A stretch of DNA of 64,000 bases from assembly GCF_011302055.1 (NCBI RefSeq), contig NZ_CP049871.1, forward strand, positions 392,501 to 456,500, read 5' to 3'. The notes below the pieces were generated by a model. The model saw nothing but the letters and a program-made list of their open reading frames with translations, was not told where the DNA came from and searched no databases. A program made the translations under genes and the position numbers. Numbering within the stretch: the first letter of the stretch is position 1; the number at the start of each line of letters is the position of its first letter. Origin of the DNA: Sphingomonas sinipercae. Its GTDB lineage: Bacteria > Pseudomonadota > Alphaproteobacteria > Sphingomonadales > Sphingomonadaceae. Positions 34,429-43,983 of the stretch are shown here, one piece after another.

Positions 34429-36252
34429 ATGAGCGAAAGCAGCGCCATCGACCGCTTCCGTCGCGCGCTCGCGGGCGCGGCGCGGGCAATCGCGCGCGAT
34501 CCCGAGCTCGATGTCGTGTTCGCGTCGGAAGCCTCCGCCGCTTCGGCCGGCAAGGCGGCGCGCGTGCCTTCGCCCGGGGCCTCGCTCGAGCCGCGGCTGG
34601 TCGCCGAAGCCCGCGGCGCGGCGGATTCGTACGCGCTTCGCCTGCGCTACCACGACGGCAAGGTGCACGCCGCCAACGCGCCCGGCGAGCCGGAGGCGCG
34701 GGCGGTGTTCGACGCGCTTGAAACCGCCCGGGTCGAGGCGCTCGGCGCCCGCTCGATGGCCGGCACCCGCGCCAACCTGGCCGAGCTTACCAATGCGCGG
34801 GTGCGCGGCGACGCGATCCTTCGGGCGCGCAATGCCGACGAAGTGCCGCTGTCCACCGCCGTCGGGTTGATCGCCCGGGAACGGCTGACCGGCGATGCGC
34901 CGCCGCCGTCGGCGGTCGCCGGGCTCAAGCTGGTCGCGCCGTGGATCGAGGAAAAGGCGGGGGCCGAACTCGACGCGCTGGCGCTCGCGCTCGACGACCA
35001 GGCCGCCTTCGCCAGGCTCGCGCGCCGCCTGCTTGAGGATCTCGACCTCGCCTCGGCGACCGATGACCCGGCCGACGATGAGCTCGAAGATAGCGGCGAC
35101 GACGACGCCGACGATGGCGGCGACGACAAGGATGATGAGGACGGCGAGGACGACCAGCCGGACCTTGGCGACGCGGAAACGCGCGGCGAGGAGAACCAGC
35201 AGGAGCGGGACGAGCAGGACGGCTCCGACGAGCTGGAGCCCGGCGAGGACGAGCTTAGCGACGGCGATGACGAATCCGACACCGGCACGCCGGGGCAGGG
35301 CAGGCGCAACTGGGACCTCTCGCCGGTCACCGACTACAAGCCGTTCACGACCCGCTTCGACGAGACGGTCGAGGCGCATGAACTGTGCGACGATGCCGAG
35401 CTGAACCGGCTGCGCGCTTACCTCGATCAGCAGATTGGCGGCCTGCAAGGCGTGGTCACCAAGCTCGCGAACCGGCTCCAGCGGCGGCTGATGGCGCAGC
35501 AGGCGCGAAGCTGGCAGTTCGACCAGGAAGAAGGGCTGCTCGATGCCGCCCGGCTGGCGCGGGTGGTCATCAACCCGGCCCATTCGCTCAGCTACAAGGT
35601 GGAGCGGGAAACCGAATTCCGCGACACGGTGGTGACGCTTCTGATCGACAATAGCGGCTCGATGCGCGGGCGGCCGATCGCCATTGCCGCCATTTGCGGC
35701 GACATCCTTGCCCGGACGCTCGAACGCTGCGCGGTCTCCACCGAAATCCTCGGCTTCACAACGCGCGCCTGGAAGGGCGGGCAGAGCCGCGAAGCCTGGT
35801 TGTCGGCCGGGCGGCCGCCGCACCCCGGCCGCCTCAACGACCTGCGCCACATCGTCTACAAGCGCGCCGACGAGCCCTATCGCCGCGCCCGCCGCAATCT
35901 CGGGCTGATGATGCGCGAAGGCCTGCTGAAGGAAAATATCGACGGCGAAGCGCTGCTCTGGGCGCACAACCGGCTGATCGCCCGGCCCGAGGAGCGCCGC
36001 ATCCTGATGGTGATTTCCGATGGCGCGCCGGTCGACGATTCGACCGCTTCGGCCAACGGCGGCGCCTATCTGGAGCGGCACCTGCGGCAAGTGATCGGCT
36101 GGATCGAAGAGCGCTCGCCGGTCGAGCTGGCGGCGATCGGGATCGGTCACGACGTCACCCGCTATTACAGCCGCGCAGTGACGATCATGGACGCCGAACA
36201 ACTCGGCGGCGCCATGGTCGAGCAATTGGCACAGCTGTTCGAAGCCAAGTGA
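34429..36252 (+). CDS. cobT: Cobaltochelatase CobT-type protein with VWA domain
   Basis: 607 aa. N-terminal CobT region (about 1-205), a strongly acidic low-complexity linker (about 215-290, rich in Asp/Glu/Gly), and a C-terminal von Willebrand A domain from about 400 with the MIDAS motif DNSGSM and later [12 protein letters not shown]. Partner of the CobS AAA+ ring. ATG 34429 ([10 protein letters not shown]) is taken; an ATG at 34396 adds 11 residues unlike the family. It is separated from cobS by the opposite-strand membrane gene. Confidence 0.92.
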   Translation: MSESSAIDRFRRALAGAARAIARDPELDVVFASEASAASAGKAARVPSPGASLEPRLVAEARGAADSYALRLRYHDGKVHAANAPGEPEARAVFDALETARVEALGARSMAGTRANLAELTNARVRGDAILRARNADEVPLSTAVGLIARERLTGDAPPPSAVAGLKLVAPWIEEKAGAELDALALALDDQAAFARLARRLLEDLDLASATDDPADDELEDSGDDDADDGGDDKDDEDGEDDQPDLGDAETRGEENQQERDEQDGSDELEPGEDELSDGDDESDTGTPGQGRRNWDLSPVTDYKPFTTRFDETVEAHELCDDAELNRLRAYLDQQIGGLQGVVTKLANRLQRRLMAQQARSWQFDQEEGLLDAARLARVVINPAHSLSYKVERETEFRDTVVTLLIDNSGSMRGRPIAIAAICGDILARTLERCAVSTEILGFTTRAWKGGQSREAWLSAGRPPHPGRLNDLRHIVYKRADEPYRRARRNLGLMMREGLLKENIDGEALLWAHNRLIARPEERRILMVISDGAPVDDSTASANGGAYLERHLRQVIGWIEERSPVELAAIGIGHDVTRYYSRAVTIMDAEQLGGAMVEQLAQLFEAK

Positions 36253-36271
36253 CGGGGATGCAGAAAAAAGT

Positions 36272-36302
36272 GGGCCCAGCGCGGTCTCCCGCACTGGGCC
36301 CC
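36272..36302. terminator. Probable hairpin terminator after cobT
   Basis: GGGCCCAG and CTGGGCCC, extended by GCGG/CCGC past one mismatch, form a long stem with a TCTC loop just after the cobT stop. There is no strong T-run on the plus strand, so efficiency is uncertain. The rest of 36303-36426 shows no gene. Confidence 0.5.
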
Positions 36303-36426
36303 CCTCGTTACGCGACGCGAGGGAACTCGTCGGCACATTGCTGTGCGTTGCAGCGGGGAAAAGGGGGAAACCTCGCTACCTCAACGGCTTATGCCTGCCC
36401 CGGCAATGATGGAAGCTGAACCGCGA

Positions 36427-37356
36427 ATGCAGCGACGGTTCATTTACCGGGCCATGGCGATCGCCTTCTTCGCGCTCGTCATCGCCGCTCACGAATGGAT
36501 CCTCACAGTCCCCAGCCGGTCGGAGCTCGGGCCGAAAACATCGGCGCTGCAGGTGGCGGCGGCCGACGTCTCGCCCCTCGGCTTTGCGCCGCTCAAGTTG
36601 GCCGGGGCGTGGCGGCTAGCCGCTGCGGACGATCGCTTCGCCGGCATTTCCGGCCTGGTCCTGGATCGGGAAAGGCTTCTCGCCATCAGCGACCTTGGCT
36701 TGGTCGCCAGCCTGCCCGTCCCCGGGCGCGGGTCAGCGCAGGTCACGGTCAAGGACTTGCCGGCGGGGCCCGGATCGCCACGTTTCAAGTCGGACCGCGA
36801 TGCGGAGGCGATTGCTGCCGACCCTGCTGGCAGAGGCTGGTGGGTCGCCTTCGAGAATCGCGACGAGCTGTGGCTTTACGACCGCGCCTTTTCCAGGCCG
36901 CTGTCGCGCGTTCGCCTCGGCGTCGGGGAATTTTCGCAAAATAGCGGTGTCGAGGGCCTGGCTGCGGGGCCGGGCGCGCTGTTCCTGTTCCCCGAAAGCG
37001 GCGGTGCGGTCGTGCGCGTCGGCCAGGCGCCCGAATCGATCCCGATTGCCAGGCCCCGGCGCCTGGCGGAGGCGGTCAGGCTCAAGGATGGCTCGTTCCT
37101 GGTGCTGCAGCGCCGCGTGACGCCCTTCGGCTTCGACAATTGGCTCGCCCGGCTGGCCGGTGATGGCAGCCTGCGGGAATTGTGGCGCCTTCCGTTGCCG
37201 GTGCGCTGGTTCGACAATCTGGAAGGCATGGCGGTGCAGCCGGCCGGGCAGGGCGGTTACCGCTTATATTTGATGAGCGACAGCGGGCTTCGGCCAAAGG
37301 CCGGCACGCTTCTGCTGATAATCGACGTTCCGGAAGCGCTGACGAAGGCGGCTTAG
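36427..37356 (+). CDS. Phytase-like esterase-domain protein, membrane-anchored or exported
   Basis: About 309 aa. N-terminal hydrophobic segment [26 protein letters not shown] acts as a signal or anchor. The rest has the repeated blade pattern of the 'esterase-like activity of phytase' family: [79 protein letters not shown] and [18 protein letters not shown]. It is probably a periplasmic beta-propeller; substrate unknown. Several in-frame ATGs (36391, 36406, 36409, 36427) are possible; the last keeps the hydrophobic segment at the N-terminus. Converges on rpmB with a 4-base overlap. Confidence 0.78.
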   Translation: MQRRFIYRAMAIAFFALVIAAHEWILTVPSRSELGPKTSALQVAAADVSPLGFAPLKLAGAWRLAAADDRFAGISGLVLDRERLLAISDLGLVASLPVPGRGSAQVTVKDLPAGPGSPRFKSDRDAEAIAADPAGRGWWVAFENRDELWLYDRAFSRPLSRVRLGVGEFSQNSGVEGLAAGPGALFLFPESGGAVVRVGQAPESIPIARPRRLAEAVRLKDGSFLVLQRRVTPFGFDNWLARLAGDGSLRELWRLPLPVRWFDNLEGMAVQPAGQGGYRLYLMSDSGLRPKAGTLLLIIDVPEALTKAA

Positions 37357-37649
37357 GCCGCGGCTTCGCCCTGCTGCTTCTTGGCCAGCTCGCGCTTCAG
37401 CTTGCGGGCCTTGACCGACAATTTGTCCTCACCGGTCTTGGCGAGCCAATTGTCGAGACCGCCGACATGCTCGACCGAACGCAGGCCGTTGGTCGACACG
37501 CGCAGCTTCACGCTCCGCTCCAGGCTGTCGGAAATCAGCGTCACGTTCTGCAGGTTGGGCAGGAACGTCCGCTTGGTCTTGTTATTGGCGTGGGAAACGT
37601 TGTTACCCACCTGCCGGCCCTTGCCGGTCAGCTCGCATACGCGCGACAT
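37353..37649 (-). CDS. rpmB: 50S ribosomal protein L28
   Basis: 98 aa: [34 protein letters not shown] is diagnostic, with [24 protein letters not shown] following and a Lys-rich C-terminus. ATG 37649 has AGGAA upstream. No L33 gene is adjacent. A 149-base non-coding stretch to the next gene holds no recognised feature. Confidence 0.97.
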   Translation of the reverse strand: MSRVCELTGKGRQVGNNVSHANNKTKRTFLPNLQNVTLISDSLERSVKLRVSTNGLRSVEHVGGLDNWLAKTGEDKLSVKARKLKRELAKKQQGEAAA

Positions 37650-37798
37650 AGTCAATTCCTGAGTGTTGGCGGATCAAAGACCCGCGAAAGCGCCGTCCCG
37701 TTAGCCAATGAGGCCCTTCTCGTCAACCGAAGGAAACCTCGCTACTCCCGGGCGTTCCGGTCCTGTTGCTTACCCGACCTCATGCTGCAGGAAAGTCC

Positions 37799-38095
37799 AT
37801 GCGAGCCATAATTTTCATTCTCATCCTTGTTGTCGCGGCGCTGCTGCTTGCCGTCGGCACGGGCTTCTTGAACATCCGCCAGACCCGGCCGGCGGCAGTT
37901 CCCAACGTCGCGGCGACCGGTTCCGGCGTCCGTGCGTCGGGTGGCCAGGCGCCCGCTTTCGATATCGAAACCGGGTCGGTGTCCGTCGGCGCTGCGCAGC
38001 GCAACGTCACCGTTCCGAACCTCAGGGTCGAGCCGGCCGGGCAGGACAACCAGGCCGTCGCGGCCAACCAGGCGGCCCCGGCGCCGGCGCGTTAA
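37799..38095 (+). CDS. Hypothetical single-pass membrane protein
   Basis: 98 aa. One N-terminal transmembrane helix (MRAIIFILILVVAALLLAVGTGFL), then a polar, presumably periplasmic part rich in Ala, Val, Gln and Pro (TGSVSVGAAQRNVTVPNLRVEP) ending PAPAR. CAGGAAAG lies upstream of ATG 37799. No family recognised. It sits before tadA on the same strand. Confidence 0.65.
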   Translation: MRAIIFILILVVAALLLAVGTGFLNIRQTRPAAVPNVAATGSGVRASGGQAPAFDIETGSVSVGAAQRNVTVPNLRVEPAGQDNQAVAANQAAPAPAR

Positions 38096-38126
38096 CAAGC
38101 GGCACGGCTTGGGCTAGCCGGGCTCA

Positions 38127-38579
38127 ATGACATTCCCGCTGCCCGCGCCGATGCGCCGCGCGCTCGACCTCGCTGCCGAGGCGGCGAGTGCTGGAGAAGT
38201 GCCGGTCGGCGCGGTCGTGACCAAAGGCGACACGGTGATCGCCGAGGCGCGCAACGCGATGCGCGGTTCGGTGGACCCGACCGCCCATGCCGAAATGGTG
38301 GCGATTCGCGCGGCGGCGGCGGCGCTCGGCCAGCCCCGGCTCGACGGCTGCACCTTGTGGGTGACTCTGGAACCGTGCGCCATGTGCGCCGCGGCGATCG
38401 CCATCTCGCGCATCGGCGATCTTCGCTTTGCCGCCGAAGATCCCAAGGGCGGCGGCGTCGTCCATGGGCCGCGGATTTTCGCCCAGCCGACCTGCCACCA
38501 TCGCCCGGACGTGCTCGGCGGGATCGGCGAAGCGGAAGCAGCGGAGCAACTGCGCCGCTTTTTCGCGGTGCGGCGATGA
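38127..38579 (+). CDS. tadA: tRNA-specific adenosine deaminase TadA
   Basis: Converts the wobble adenosine of tRNA-Arg(ACG) to inosine. Zinc deaminase motifs HAEMVAIRAA (HAE, about residue 54) and PCAMCAAAI (PCxxC, about 84) are intact, and the FAAEDPKGGGVVHGPR segment matches TadA. Length 150 aa is normal. A general nucleoside or guanine deaminase is the less likely alternative. Confidence 0.9.
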   Translation: MTFPLPAPMRRALDLAAEAASAGEVPVGAVVTKGDTVIAEARNAMRGSVDPTAHAEMVAIRAAAAALGQPRLDGCTLWVTLEPCAMCAAAIAISRIGDLRFAAEDPKGGGVVHGPRIFAQPTCHHRPDVLGGIGEAEAAEQLRRFFAVRR

Positions 38580-38646
38580 AGGCCGATCGTTCGTCGGCCG
38601 CCTTGATGCCCGCCCCAATTAGGGGCAAAAGGCCCGGCAACCATTC

Positions 38647-39975
38647 ATGAGCAATCACCTGCTCCCACTTCCCTGGATCGATGTCCTCATCATCGCCGCG
38701 CTGATCGCCCTCAACGGCGTCCTCGCGATGACGGAGCTTGCCATCGTGTCGGCGCGGGAGGCGCGGCTGAAGGGCCTCGCCCGCGGCGGCAGCAAGGGCG
38801 CGAAGGCCGCGCTCGACCTTGCCTCGGACCCAGGCCGTTTCCTCTCGGCCGTGCAGATCGGGATCACGCTGATCGGGATCATCGCCGGTGCTTACTCCGG
38901 CGCCAGCCTGGGCGAACCGATATCGCAGCGGATCGAATTGCTCGGCGTTGCCGCCGACACCGCACACACGCTTGGCTTCACCGCCGTGATCGCGGTGGTG
39001 ACCTATGTCTCGCTCGTGATTGGGGAGATTGTGCCGAAGCAGTTCGCCCTGCGCTCGCCCGAGCCGATCGCGGTGTTGGTGGCGCGGCCGATGTTCTGGC
39101 TATCCAAGGTGGCGGCGCCGTTCGTGTGGCTGCTCGACCGGACCAGCGCGCTGATCTTCCGTGCCCTCGGCCTCAACCGCGAATCCGAAAATGCCGTCAC
39201 TGCCGAGGAACTGCACCTGGTCGTGGCGGAGGCGCAGACCGCTGGCGTTCTGGAAGAAAGCGAGCGGGCGATCATTTCCGGAATCGTCCGGCTGGCCGAT
39301 CGCCCGGTCCGCGAAGTGATGACGCCGCGCACCGATGTCGACTGGATCGACGTGTCGGAAACCGGCGATGAACTTCGCGCGAGCCTGGCCGAAACCCCCC
39401 ATAGCCGGATCCCGGTTGCCGACGGCTCGGTCGACAACATCGTCGGCGTTATCCAGACCGGCGACGTGCTTCAGGCGGTCCTTGCCGGCGAGACCCTCGA
39501 CGTTCGCCGGCTGGCCAAGCCGGCCCCGGTCATCCCCGACCTGATGGACGCGATGGACGCGCTCGCCGTGCTGCGCTCGGCCGACGTTCCGCTGGCGCTG
39601 GTCCACGACGAATATGGCCATTTCGACGGGATCGTGACGCCGGGCAGCATCCTCGCGGCGCTAGCTGGCGCCTTCCACCACGATATCGAGGATGGCGAGG
39701 AGCCGCCGCTGGTCGAGCGCGAGGACGGCAGCTGGCTGGTTTCCGGCGCCGCCAATGCCGACGTGCTTTCGGACCGCCTCGGTATGCGCATGCCCGTTGA
39801 ACGGGACTTTTCGACCGTCGCCGGCTTCGCGCTCTCGGTGCTCAAGCGCTTGCCCGAAACCGGCGAGCGCTTCAGCCACGACGGCTGGAGCTTTGAGATC
39901 GTCGACCTCGATGGCCGCAAGATCGACAAGTTGATCGCGACGCCGCCGAAGCGGCGCTCGAAACCCGCCGCCTAG
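38647..39975 (+). CDS. CNNM/CorC-type membrane transporter (hemolysin family, UPF0053)
   Basis: 442 aa. N-terminal DUF21 domain with four hydrophobic segments (about 10-175; ALNGVLAMTELAIVSAREARLKGLARGG), then paired CBS domains (about 210-335; REVMTPRTDVDWI, IVGVIQTGDVLQAV, VHDEYGHFDGIVTPGSIL) and a C-terminal CorC_HlyC domain (about 350-440). Members are linked to magnesium/cobalt efflux. The 3' end overlaps the convergent HhH protein gene by 4 bases. Confidence 0.9.
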   Translation: MSNHLLPLPWIDVLIIAALIALNGVLAMTELAIVSAREARLKGLARGGSKGAKAALDLASDPGRFLSAVQIGITLIGIIAGAYSGASLGEPISQRIELLGVAADTAHTLGFTAVIAVVTYVSLVIGEIVPKQFALRSPEPIAVLVARPMFWLSKVAAPFVWLLDRTSALIFRALGLNRESENAVTAEELHLVVAEAQTAGVLEESERAIISGIVRLADRPVREVMTPRTDVDWIDVSETGDELRASLAETPHSRIPVADGSVDNIVGVIQTGDVLQAVLAGETLDVRRLAKPAPVIPDLMDAMDALAVLRSADVPLALVHDEYGHFDGIVTPGSILAALAGAFHHDIEDGEEPPLVEREDGSWLVSGAANADVLSDRLGMRMPVERDFSTVAGFALSVLKRLPETGERFSHDGWSFEIVDLDGRKIDKLIATPPKRRSKPAA

Positions 39976-40466
39976 AGCTTCCCGAACCTCTGCTCGAAGC
40001 CGTCCTGGTCGCCGCGGGCCAGGTAATCGGCCTGGGCCGGCACCTGGTCGCGCTTCAGCCGCCCGCGAAACGGCCCGAGATCCTGGTCGATGCGGTCGAG
40101 GTCGGCGCCCGAGAGCCGCGCGAGCTGTTCGAAGCGGATGATCCCGCGATCGTTGAGCATCGCCGCGAACTTGGGTCCGACGCCCTTCAGGCGCTGCAAA
40201 TCGTCCGGCGGCCCCGACGCGCCGGGCAGGTTGGCGTGGACGTTGGCGTCGATGATTTCGCCGCTGACGTCGCTCGCCGCGGCCGCAAGCTCGGCGGCAA
40301 CGCCCCGGCCTTCGCTGCGCGACGAAGCCTGCATGTGCGGCCGAAGCGGCGCGCTATCGTTCGAAAGCTCGACCCGCTGGCGCGGCCGAAGCAGGAAGAA
40401 CAGCAGGATCGCGACGACGGCCGCGGCTAGAAGGACGATCGGCCAATTGTCGTTTACCCAAAGCAT
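39972..40466 (-). CDS. Membrane-anchored helix-hairpin-helix protein
   Basis: 164 aa. N-terminal helix NWPIVLLAAAVVAILLFFLL anchors it. The C-terminal half carries a helix-hairpin-helix-like DDLQRLKGVGPKFAAMLNDRGI then FEQLARLSGADLDRIDQDLGPFRGRLKRDQ, as in proteins called 'flap endonuclease-1-like' or L21/PDI-type HhH proteins. DNA binding is plausible but unproven. ATG 40466 lies 4 bases after the stop of the upstream membrane gene; the two probably form a unit behind purD. Confidence 0.72.
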   Translation of the reverse strand: MLWVNDNWPIVLLAAAVVAILLFFLLRPRQRVELSNDSAPLRPHMQASSRSEGRGVAAELAAAASDVSGEIIDANVHANLPGASGPPDDLQRLKGVGPKFAAMLNDRGIIRFEQLARLSGADLDRIDQDLGPFRGRLKRDQVPAQADYLARGDQDGFEQRFGKL

Positions 40467-40470
40467 CGAT

Positions 40471-40971
40471 TTACCAACTCCATTGCGCGTTGTGACGGCG
40501 GTGCAGCGCCGCGAGATAGGCCAGGAACCACCCGAACAGGAAGCCCAGCAAGGCGCCGCCAAATCCTTCGATTAGGAGCGGCACGCCCGGGCCGCGGTCC
40601 GACCATGACGCGGTGTCCACCCCCGGCACGTCGCCGATGATCCGGGCCAGCTCGCGGCGCTGGAAATCGTCGGCGGTGCCGGACAAGATTGCGCGCCGGC
40701 TCAGCGGCCCCTGGCGCAGCTTCCCGTCGATCTGCGGCATTTCCCAGCCGTCGAGGTTGATCCGGATGAACCGGTCGGTCTGTTGCTGGAAAGCGGTCGC
40801 GGCCCCAAGCGGCGAATGCCAGAGGAACGTGCCCACCGCCGCCACGGCGATGCCGATGGCGGCCGACTGGATCAGGCGCCCGTTGCGGCGAAAGGCGAAC
40901 CGCCCGGCAACCGCGCCGCACACCAGCCCGATCGCGAGCAGCGGCCAGAAATAGGTCCAAAGGGGATTCAC
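40471..40971 (-). CDS. Membrane protein with BON-like segment between transmembrane helices
   Basis: 166 aa. Two N-terminal hydrophobic stretches ([18 protein letters not shown] and [15 protein letters not shown]), a soluble part (about 70-125) with [29 protein letters not shown] that resembles a BON domain, then a C-terminal helix [19 protein letters not shown]. Function unknown. GTG 40971 overlaps the purD stop as GTGA, so it is translationally coupled to purD. Confidence 0.65.
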   Translation of the reverse strand: MNPLWTYFWPLLAIGLVCGAVAGRFAFRRNGRLIQSAAIGIAVAAVGTFLWHSPLGAATAFQQQTDRFIRINLDGWEMPQIDGKLRQGPLSRRAILSGTADDFQRRELARIIGDVPGVDTASWSDRGPGVPLLIEGFGGALLGFLFGWFLAYLAALHRRHNAQWSW

Positions 40972-42227
40972 GCTTCCTGCCTTTCCAGTTCGCGCCAGCC
41001 GATGTCGCGGCGGTGGAAGCCGTCCGCGAAATCGATCTGGTCGATGGCGCGATAGGCCCGGGCGCGGGCCTGCGCGAGGGTTTTGCCCAGCGCCGTCACC
41101 GCCAGCACCCGGCCGCCCCTGGCGACGAGCCCGGCTTCCGCCTGCGCGGTCCCGGCGTGGAAGACGGTGACGCCCTCGACCGCTTCGGCGGACTCGACGG
41201 CGCGGATCGCTCCCCCGCTCGCCGGCGTGCCGGGGTATCCGCGCGCGGCGACGATGACCGTCATCGCATGGCTGGCCGACAGCTCGGGCGCCGCCACTTC
41301 GCCCAGCCGGCCCGATGCGACCGCATGCAGCAATTCGGCAAAGTCGCCTTCGATGCGCGGCATGATCGCTTCGCACTCCGGGTCGCCGAAGCGGACGTTA
41401 TATTCGATCAGCTTGGGGCCCTCGTCGGTCAGCATCAGGCCGGCATAAAGCACGCCCGAAAAGGGCATCCCGGCCGCCGCCATCGCCCGCGCCGTCGGCC
41501 GCACGATTTCGTCCATCGCGCGCTGTTCCAGCTCGGCGGTCAGCACTGGCGCCGGGCTATAGGCGCCCATGCCGCCGGTATTGGGACCGGTGTCGCCTTC
41601 GCCCACACGCTTGTGGTCTTGCGCGCTGGCGAGCGCGACGCAGGTTTCGCCATCGACCAGCGAGAACAGGCTGGCTTCTTCGCCCTCCAAGAACGCCTCG
41701 ATCACCATCGGGCCCTCGCCGACAGCCTCAATCGCCTGCTCGGCCTCGTCGGCGGTCGTCGCGATGACGACGCCCTTGCCGGCCGCAAGCCCGTCGGCCT
41801 TCAGCACCACCGGCAGCGAAAATGCGCCAAGCGCGGCCCGGGCGGCCTCGCGGCTTTCGGTCCGGACGTAGGCGGCGGTGGGGATTGCGTTGGCCCGGCA
41901 CAGGTCCTTGGTAAAGCCCTTCGACCCCTCAAGCTGGGCGGCGGCTGCGCTCGGTCCGAAGACGGCGATTCCCGCGGCCCGAAGCGCGTCGGCGACGCCG
42001 GCGACAAGCGGCGCTTCCGGCCCGACGACGACCAGCGCGATATCGCTCGCCCTGGCCAGCGCGACCACCGCGGCCGGATCGGCGGGGTCGATGGCGACGC
42101 ATTGCGCCCAGCGCGCGATTCCCGGGTTGCCGGGCGCGGCAATCAATGCTTCGCAGCTCGGCGATTGCCTGATGCGCCATGCAAGCGCATCTTCACGGCC
42201 GCCCGAACCCAGAAGCAGAATATTCAA
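40968..42227 (-). CDS. purD: Phosphoribosylamine-glycine ligase
   Basis: ATP-grasp enzyme of purine synthesis joining glycine to phosphoribosylamine. N-terminal [19 protein letters not shown] is the canonical start; ATP-grasp segments [32 protein letters not shown] and the later [19 protein letters not shown] follow. The start codon is TTG at 42227, with a G-rich site about eight bases upstream inside xseA. The neighbouring xseA ATG begins at the very next base on the other strand. Length 419 aa is normal. Confidence 0.96.
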   Translation of the reverse strand: MNILLLGSGGREDALAWRIRQSPSCEALIAAPGNPGIARWAQCVAIDPADPAAVVALARASDIALVVVGPEAPLVAGVADALRAAGIAVFGPSAAAAQLEGSKGFTKDLCRANAIPTAAYVRTESREAARAALGAFSLPVVLKADGLAAGKGVVIATTADEAEQAIEAVGEGPMVIEAFLEGEEASLFSLVDGETCVALASAQDHKRVGEGDTGPNTGGMGAYSPAPVLTAELEQRAMDEIVRPTARAMAAAGMPFSGVLYAGLMLTDEGPKLIEYNVRFGDPECEAIMPRIEGDFAELLHAVASGRLGEVAAPELSASHAMTVIVAARGYPGTPASGGAIRAVESAEAVEGVTVFHAGTAQAEAGLVARGGRVLAVTALGKTLAQARARAYRAIDQIDFADGFHRRDIGWRELERQEA

Positions 42228-43643
42228 ATGGACGTCCCCGAAGACCAGCCTGGCGGCCTGTTAGCCAACGTCCCGCCCGGCGACAATTCACCGGCGTTGA
42301 CGGTCAGCGAGCTGGCCGGTTCCGTCAAGCGCGTCGTCGAGGGCGCGTTCGGCAGGATTCGGGTCCGCGGCGAGATTTCGGGGTTCAAGCGCCACGCCTC
42401 GGGTCACTGCTACCTGACGCTGAAGGACGATTCCGCCTGCATCGACGCGGTCGTCTGGCGCAGCCAGGCCGGCGCGCTCGCCTTCCGCCCTGAAGACGGT
42501 GCCGAAGTCATCGCGACGGGCCGGATGACGACCTATCCCGGCCGTTCGAAATATCAGCTCGTCATCGACCGGCTGGAGCTGGCCGGCGAGGGCGCGCTGA
42601 TGGCGCTGCTCGATCGGCGCCGCAAGGCGCTGGCGGCGGAAGGGCTGTTCGACGAAGCGCGCAAGCGCCGGCTGCCCTTCCTCCCCCGGGTGATCGGCGT
42701 CGTCACGTCCCCGACTGGCGCGGTTATCCGCGACATCCTCCACCGGCTGGAGGACCGTTGCCCGACGCGGGTCATCGTCTGGCCGGTGCCGGTCCAGGGC
42801 GAGGGCGCGGCCGCCAAGGTTGCAGCGGCGATCCGCGGCTTCGGCGCGCTCGAAAGCTCCGGGCAAGTGCCCCGGCCCGACTTGCTGATCGTCGCCCGCG
42901 GCGGCGGTTCGATCGAGGATCTTTGGGCCTTCAATGAAGAAGAGGTGGTTCGCGCCGCCGCCGAATCGCCGATACCGCTGATTTCGGCTGTCGGGCATGA
43001 AACCGACACCACCTTGATCGACCATGTGTCGGATCGCCGGGCGCCAACGCCGACGGCCGCTGCAGAGATGGCGGTGCCGGTCCGGGCGGAATTGTTCGCC
43101 TTCATCGACGAACTCGGCCGGCGAGCGCAGCATTGCCTTTCGCGCCGGGCCGAGCGCGCCCGCGAGCGCTTCGACCTGACGACCTGCCGCTGGCCCCAGC
43201 CGCAGGCCCTGTTCGCGCCCGTCGCCCAGCGGCTCGACGACGCCGGCGACCGGCTGCCCCGGGCGCTCGGCTCACGCGCCAGCAACGCGCGTGCCGATCT
43301 CAACGCCGTTGCGCCGCGGCTGCGCTCGCAATTGCTGTCCGACCGAGTCGAGCGGGCGGGGGACAAGCTCGCGTCCATCTGGAAGATGGCCGAACTGGTG
43401 CATCCCGACCGGCCGCTTCACCGCGGCTTCGTCCGGGTCACCGACCGGTCCGGAGCGACCCTGGCGAGGGCGGAAGCAGCCAAAGCGGCGCGGCTGCTCA
43501 CCTTGCGCTTCGGCGACGGCGCGGTCGACGCGACGGTAGGCGAATCCGCGCCTGTCCCGGCCCCAGCGCCGCCGGTTGAGCGCAAGCGCCGCGCCACGTA
43601 TGTCGCCCCGCAGCCGGGGTTGTTCGACCGGGCGGAGGACTAA
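42228..43643 (+). CDS. xseA: Exodeoxyribonuclease VII large subunit
   Basis: Degrades single-stranded DNA together with XseB. N-terminal OB-fold (about 20-115; [42 protein letters not shown]), then the catalytic domain with [41 protein letters not shown] and [29 protein letters not shown] helical C-terminal region follows. ATG 42228 directly abuts the divergent purD start. Length 471 aa is typical. xseB is not in the window. Confidence 0.95.
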   Translation: MDVPEDQPGGLLANVPPGDNSPALTVSELAGSVKRVVEGAFGRIRVRGEISGFKRHASGHCYLTLKDDSACIDAVVWRSQAGALAFRPEDGAEVIATGRMTTYPGRSKYQLVIDRLELAGEGALMALLDRRRKALAAEGLFDEARKRRLPFLPRVIGVVTSPTGAVIRDILHRLEDRCPTRVIVWPVPVQGEGAAAKVAAAIRGFGALESSGQVPRPDLLIVARGGGSIEDLWAFNEEEVVRAAAESPIPLISAVGHETDTTLIDHVSDRRAPTPTAAAEMAVPVRAELFAFIDELGRRAQHCLSRRAERARERFDLTTCRWPQPQALFAPVAQRLDDAGDRLPRALGSRASNARADLNAVAPRLRSQLLSDRVERAGDKLASIWKMAELVHPDRPLHRGFVRVTDRSGATLARAEAAKAARLLTLRFGDGAVDATVGESAPVPAPAPPVERKRRATYVAPQPGLFDRAED

Positions 43644-43647
43644 AAGG

Positions 43648-43845
43648 ATGTTGATGAGCGGAAGCGGCGCGCCGGCCAAGGTGCGATATCTCGCCGGGAC
43701 TTTCCGGGTGCTGAGCCATGGCGACCACGTTCTCTGCGCCGTCACCGGCGCCCGCATCTCCTTGCACGAGCTTCGTTATTGGAGCGTCGAGCGCCAGGAA
43801 GCCTATGTCGATGCGCAGGCCAGCGCGAAGGCGGAACAGGGCTGA
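43648..43845 (+). CDS. DUF2093 family protein
   Basis: About 65 aa. The core KVRYLAGTFRVLSHGDHVLCAVTGARISLHELRYWSVERQEAYVDA matches the alphaproteobacterial DUF2093 family; the CAVTG...LRYWSV pattern is its hallmark. Function unknown. Start is ATG 43648 or, with better spacing from AAAAGGA, ATG 43654. It follows xseA by 4 bases, a common position for this family. Confidence 0.8.
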   Translation: MLMSGSGAPAKVRYLAGTFRVLSHGDHVLCAVTGARISLHELRYWSVERQEAYVDAQASAKAEQG

Positions 43846-43920
43846 GCCATCCACTGGCACTGTGACCAATTTGTTACGGTGACAGCCAGAAAATTTCCTA
43901 ACCAAGGTGAGTAGCTTGTG

Positions 43921-43935
43921 CCTTTGACGCAAAGG
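43921..43935. promoter_or_regulatory. Small inverted repeat in the leader of the second TonB-dependent receptor
   Basis: CCTTTG-ACG-CAAAGG is a perfect 6-bp inverted repeat with a 3-base centre, about 50 bases before the receptor ATG. The 138-base spacer holds no gene; an operator or a leader hairpin is possible. Confidence 0.3.
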
Positions 43936-43983
43936 GCAGAAGCTCGGTGAATCTTTAGCCGCCTCATGTTTGGAAGGGGAAAC

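Noticed and set aside
35090..35300. Acidic repeat region in cobT as a possible tandem DNA repeat
   Set aside because: The codons vary and no exact unit repeats; this is a low-complexity acidic linker typical of CobT.
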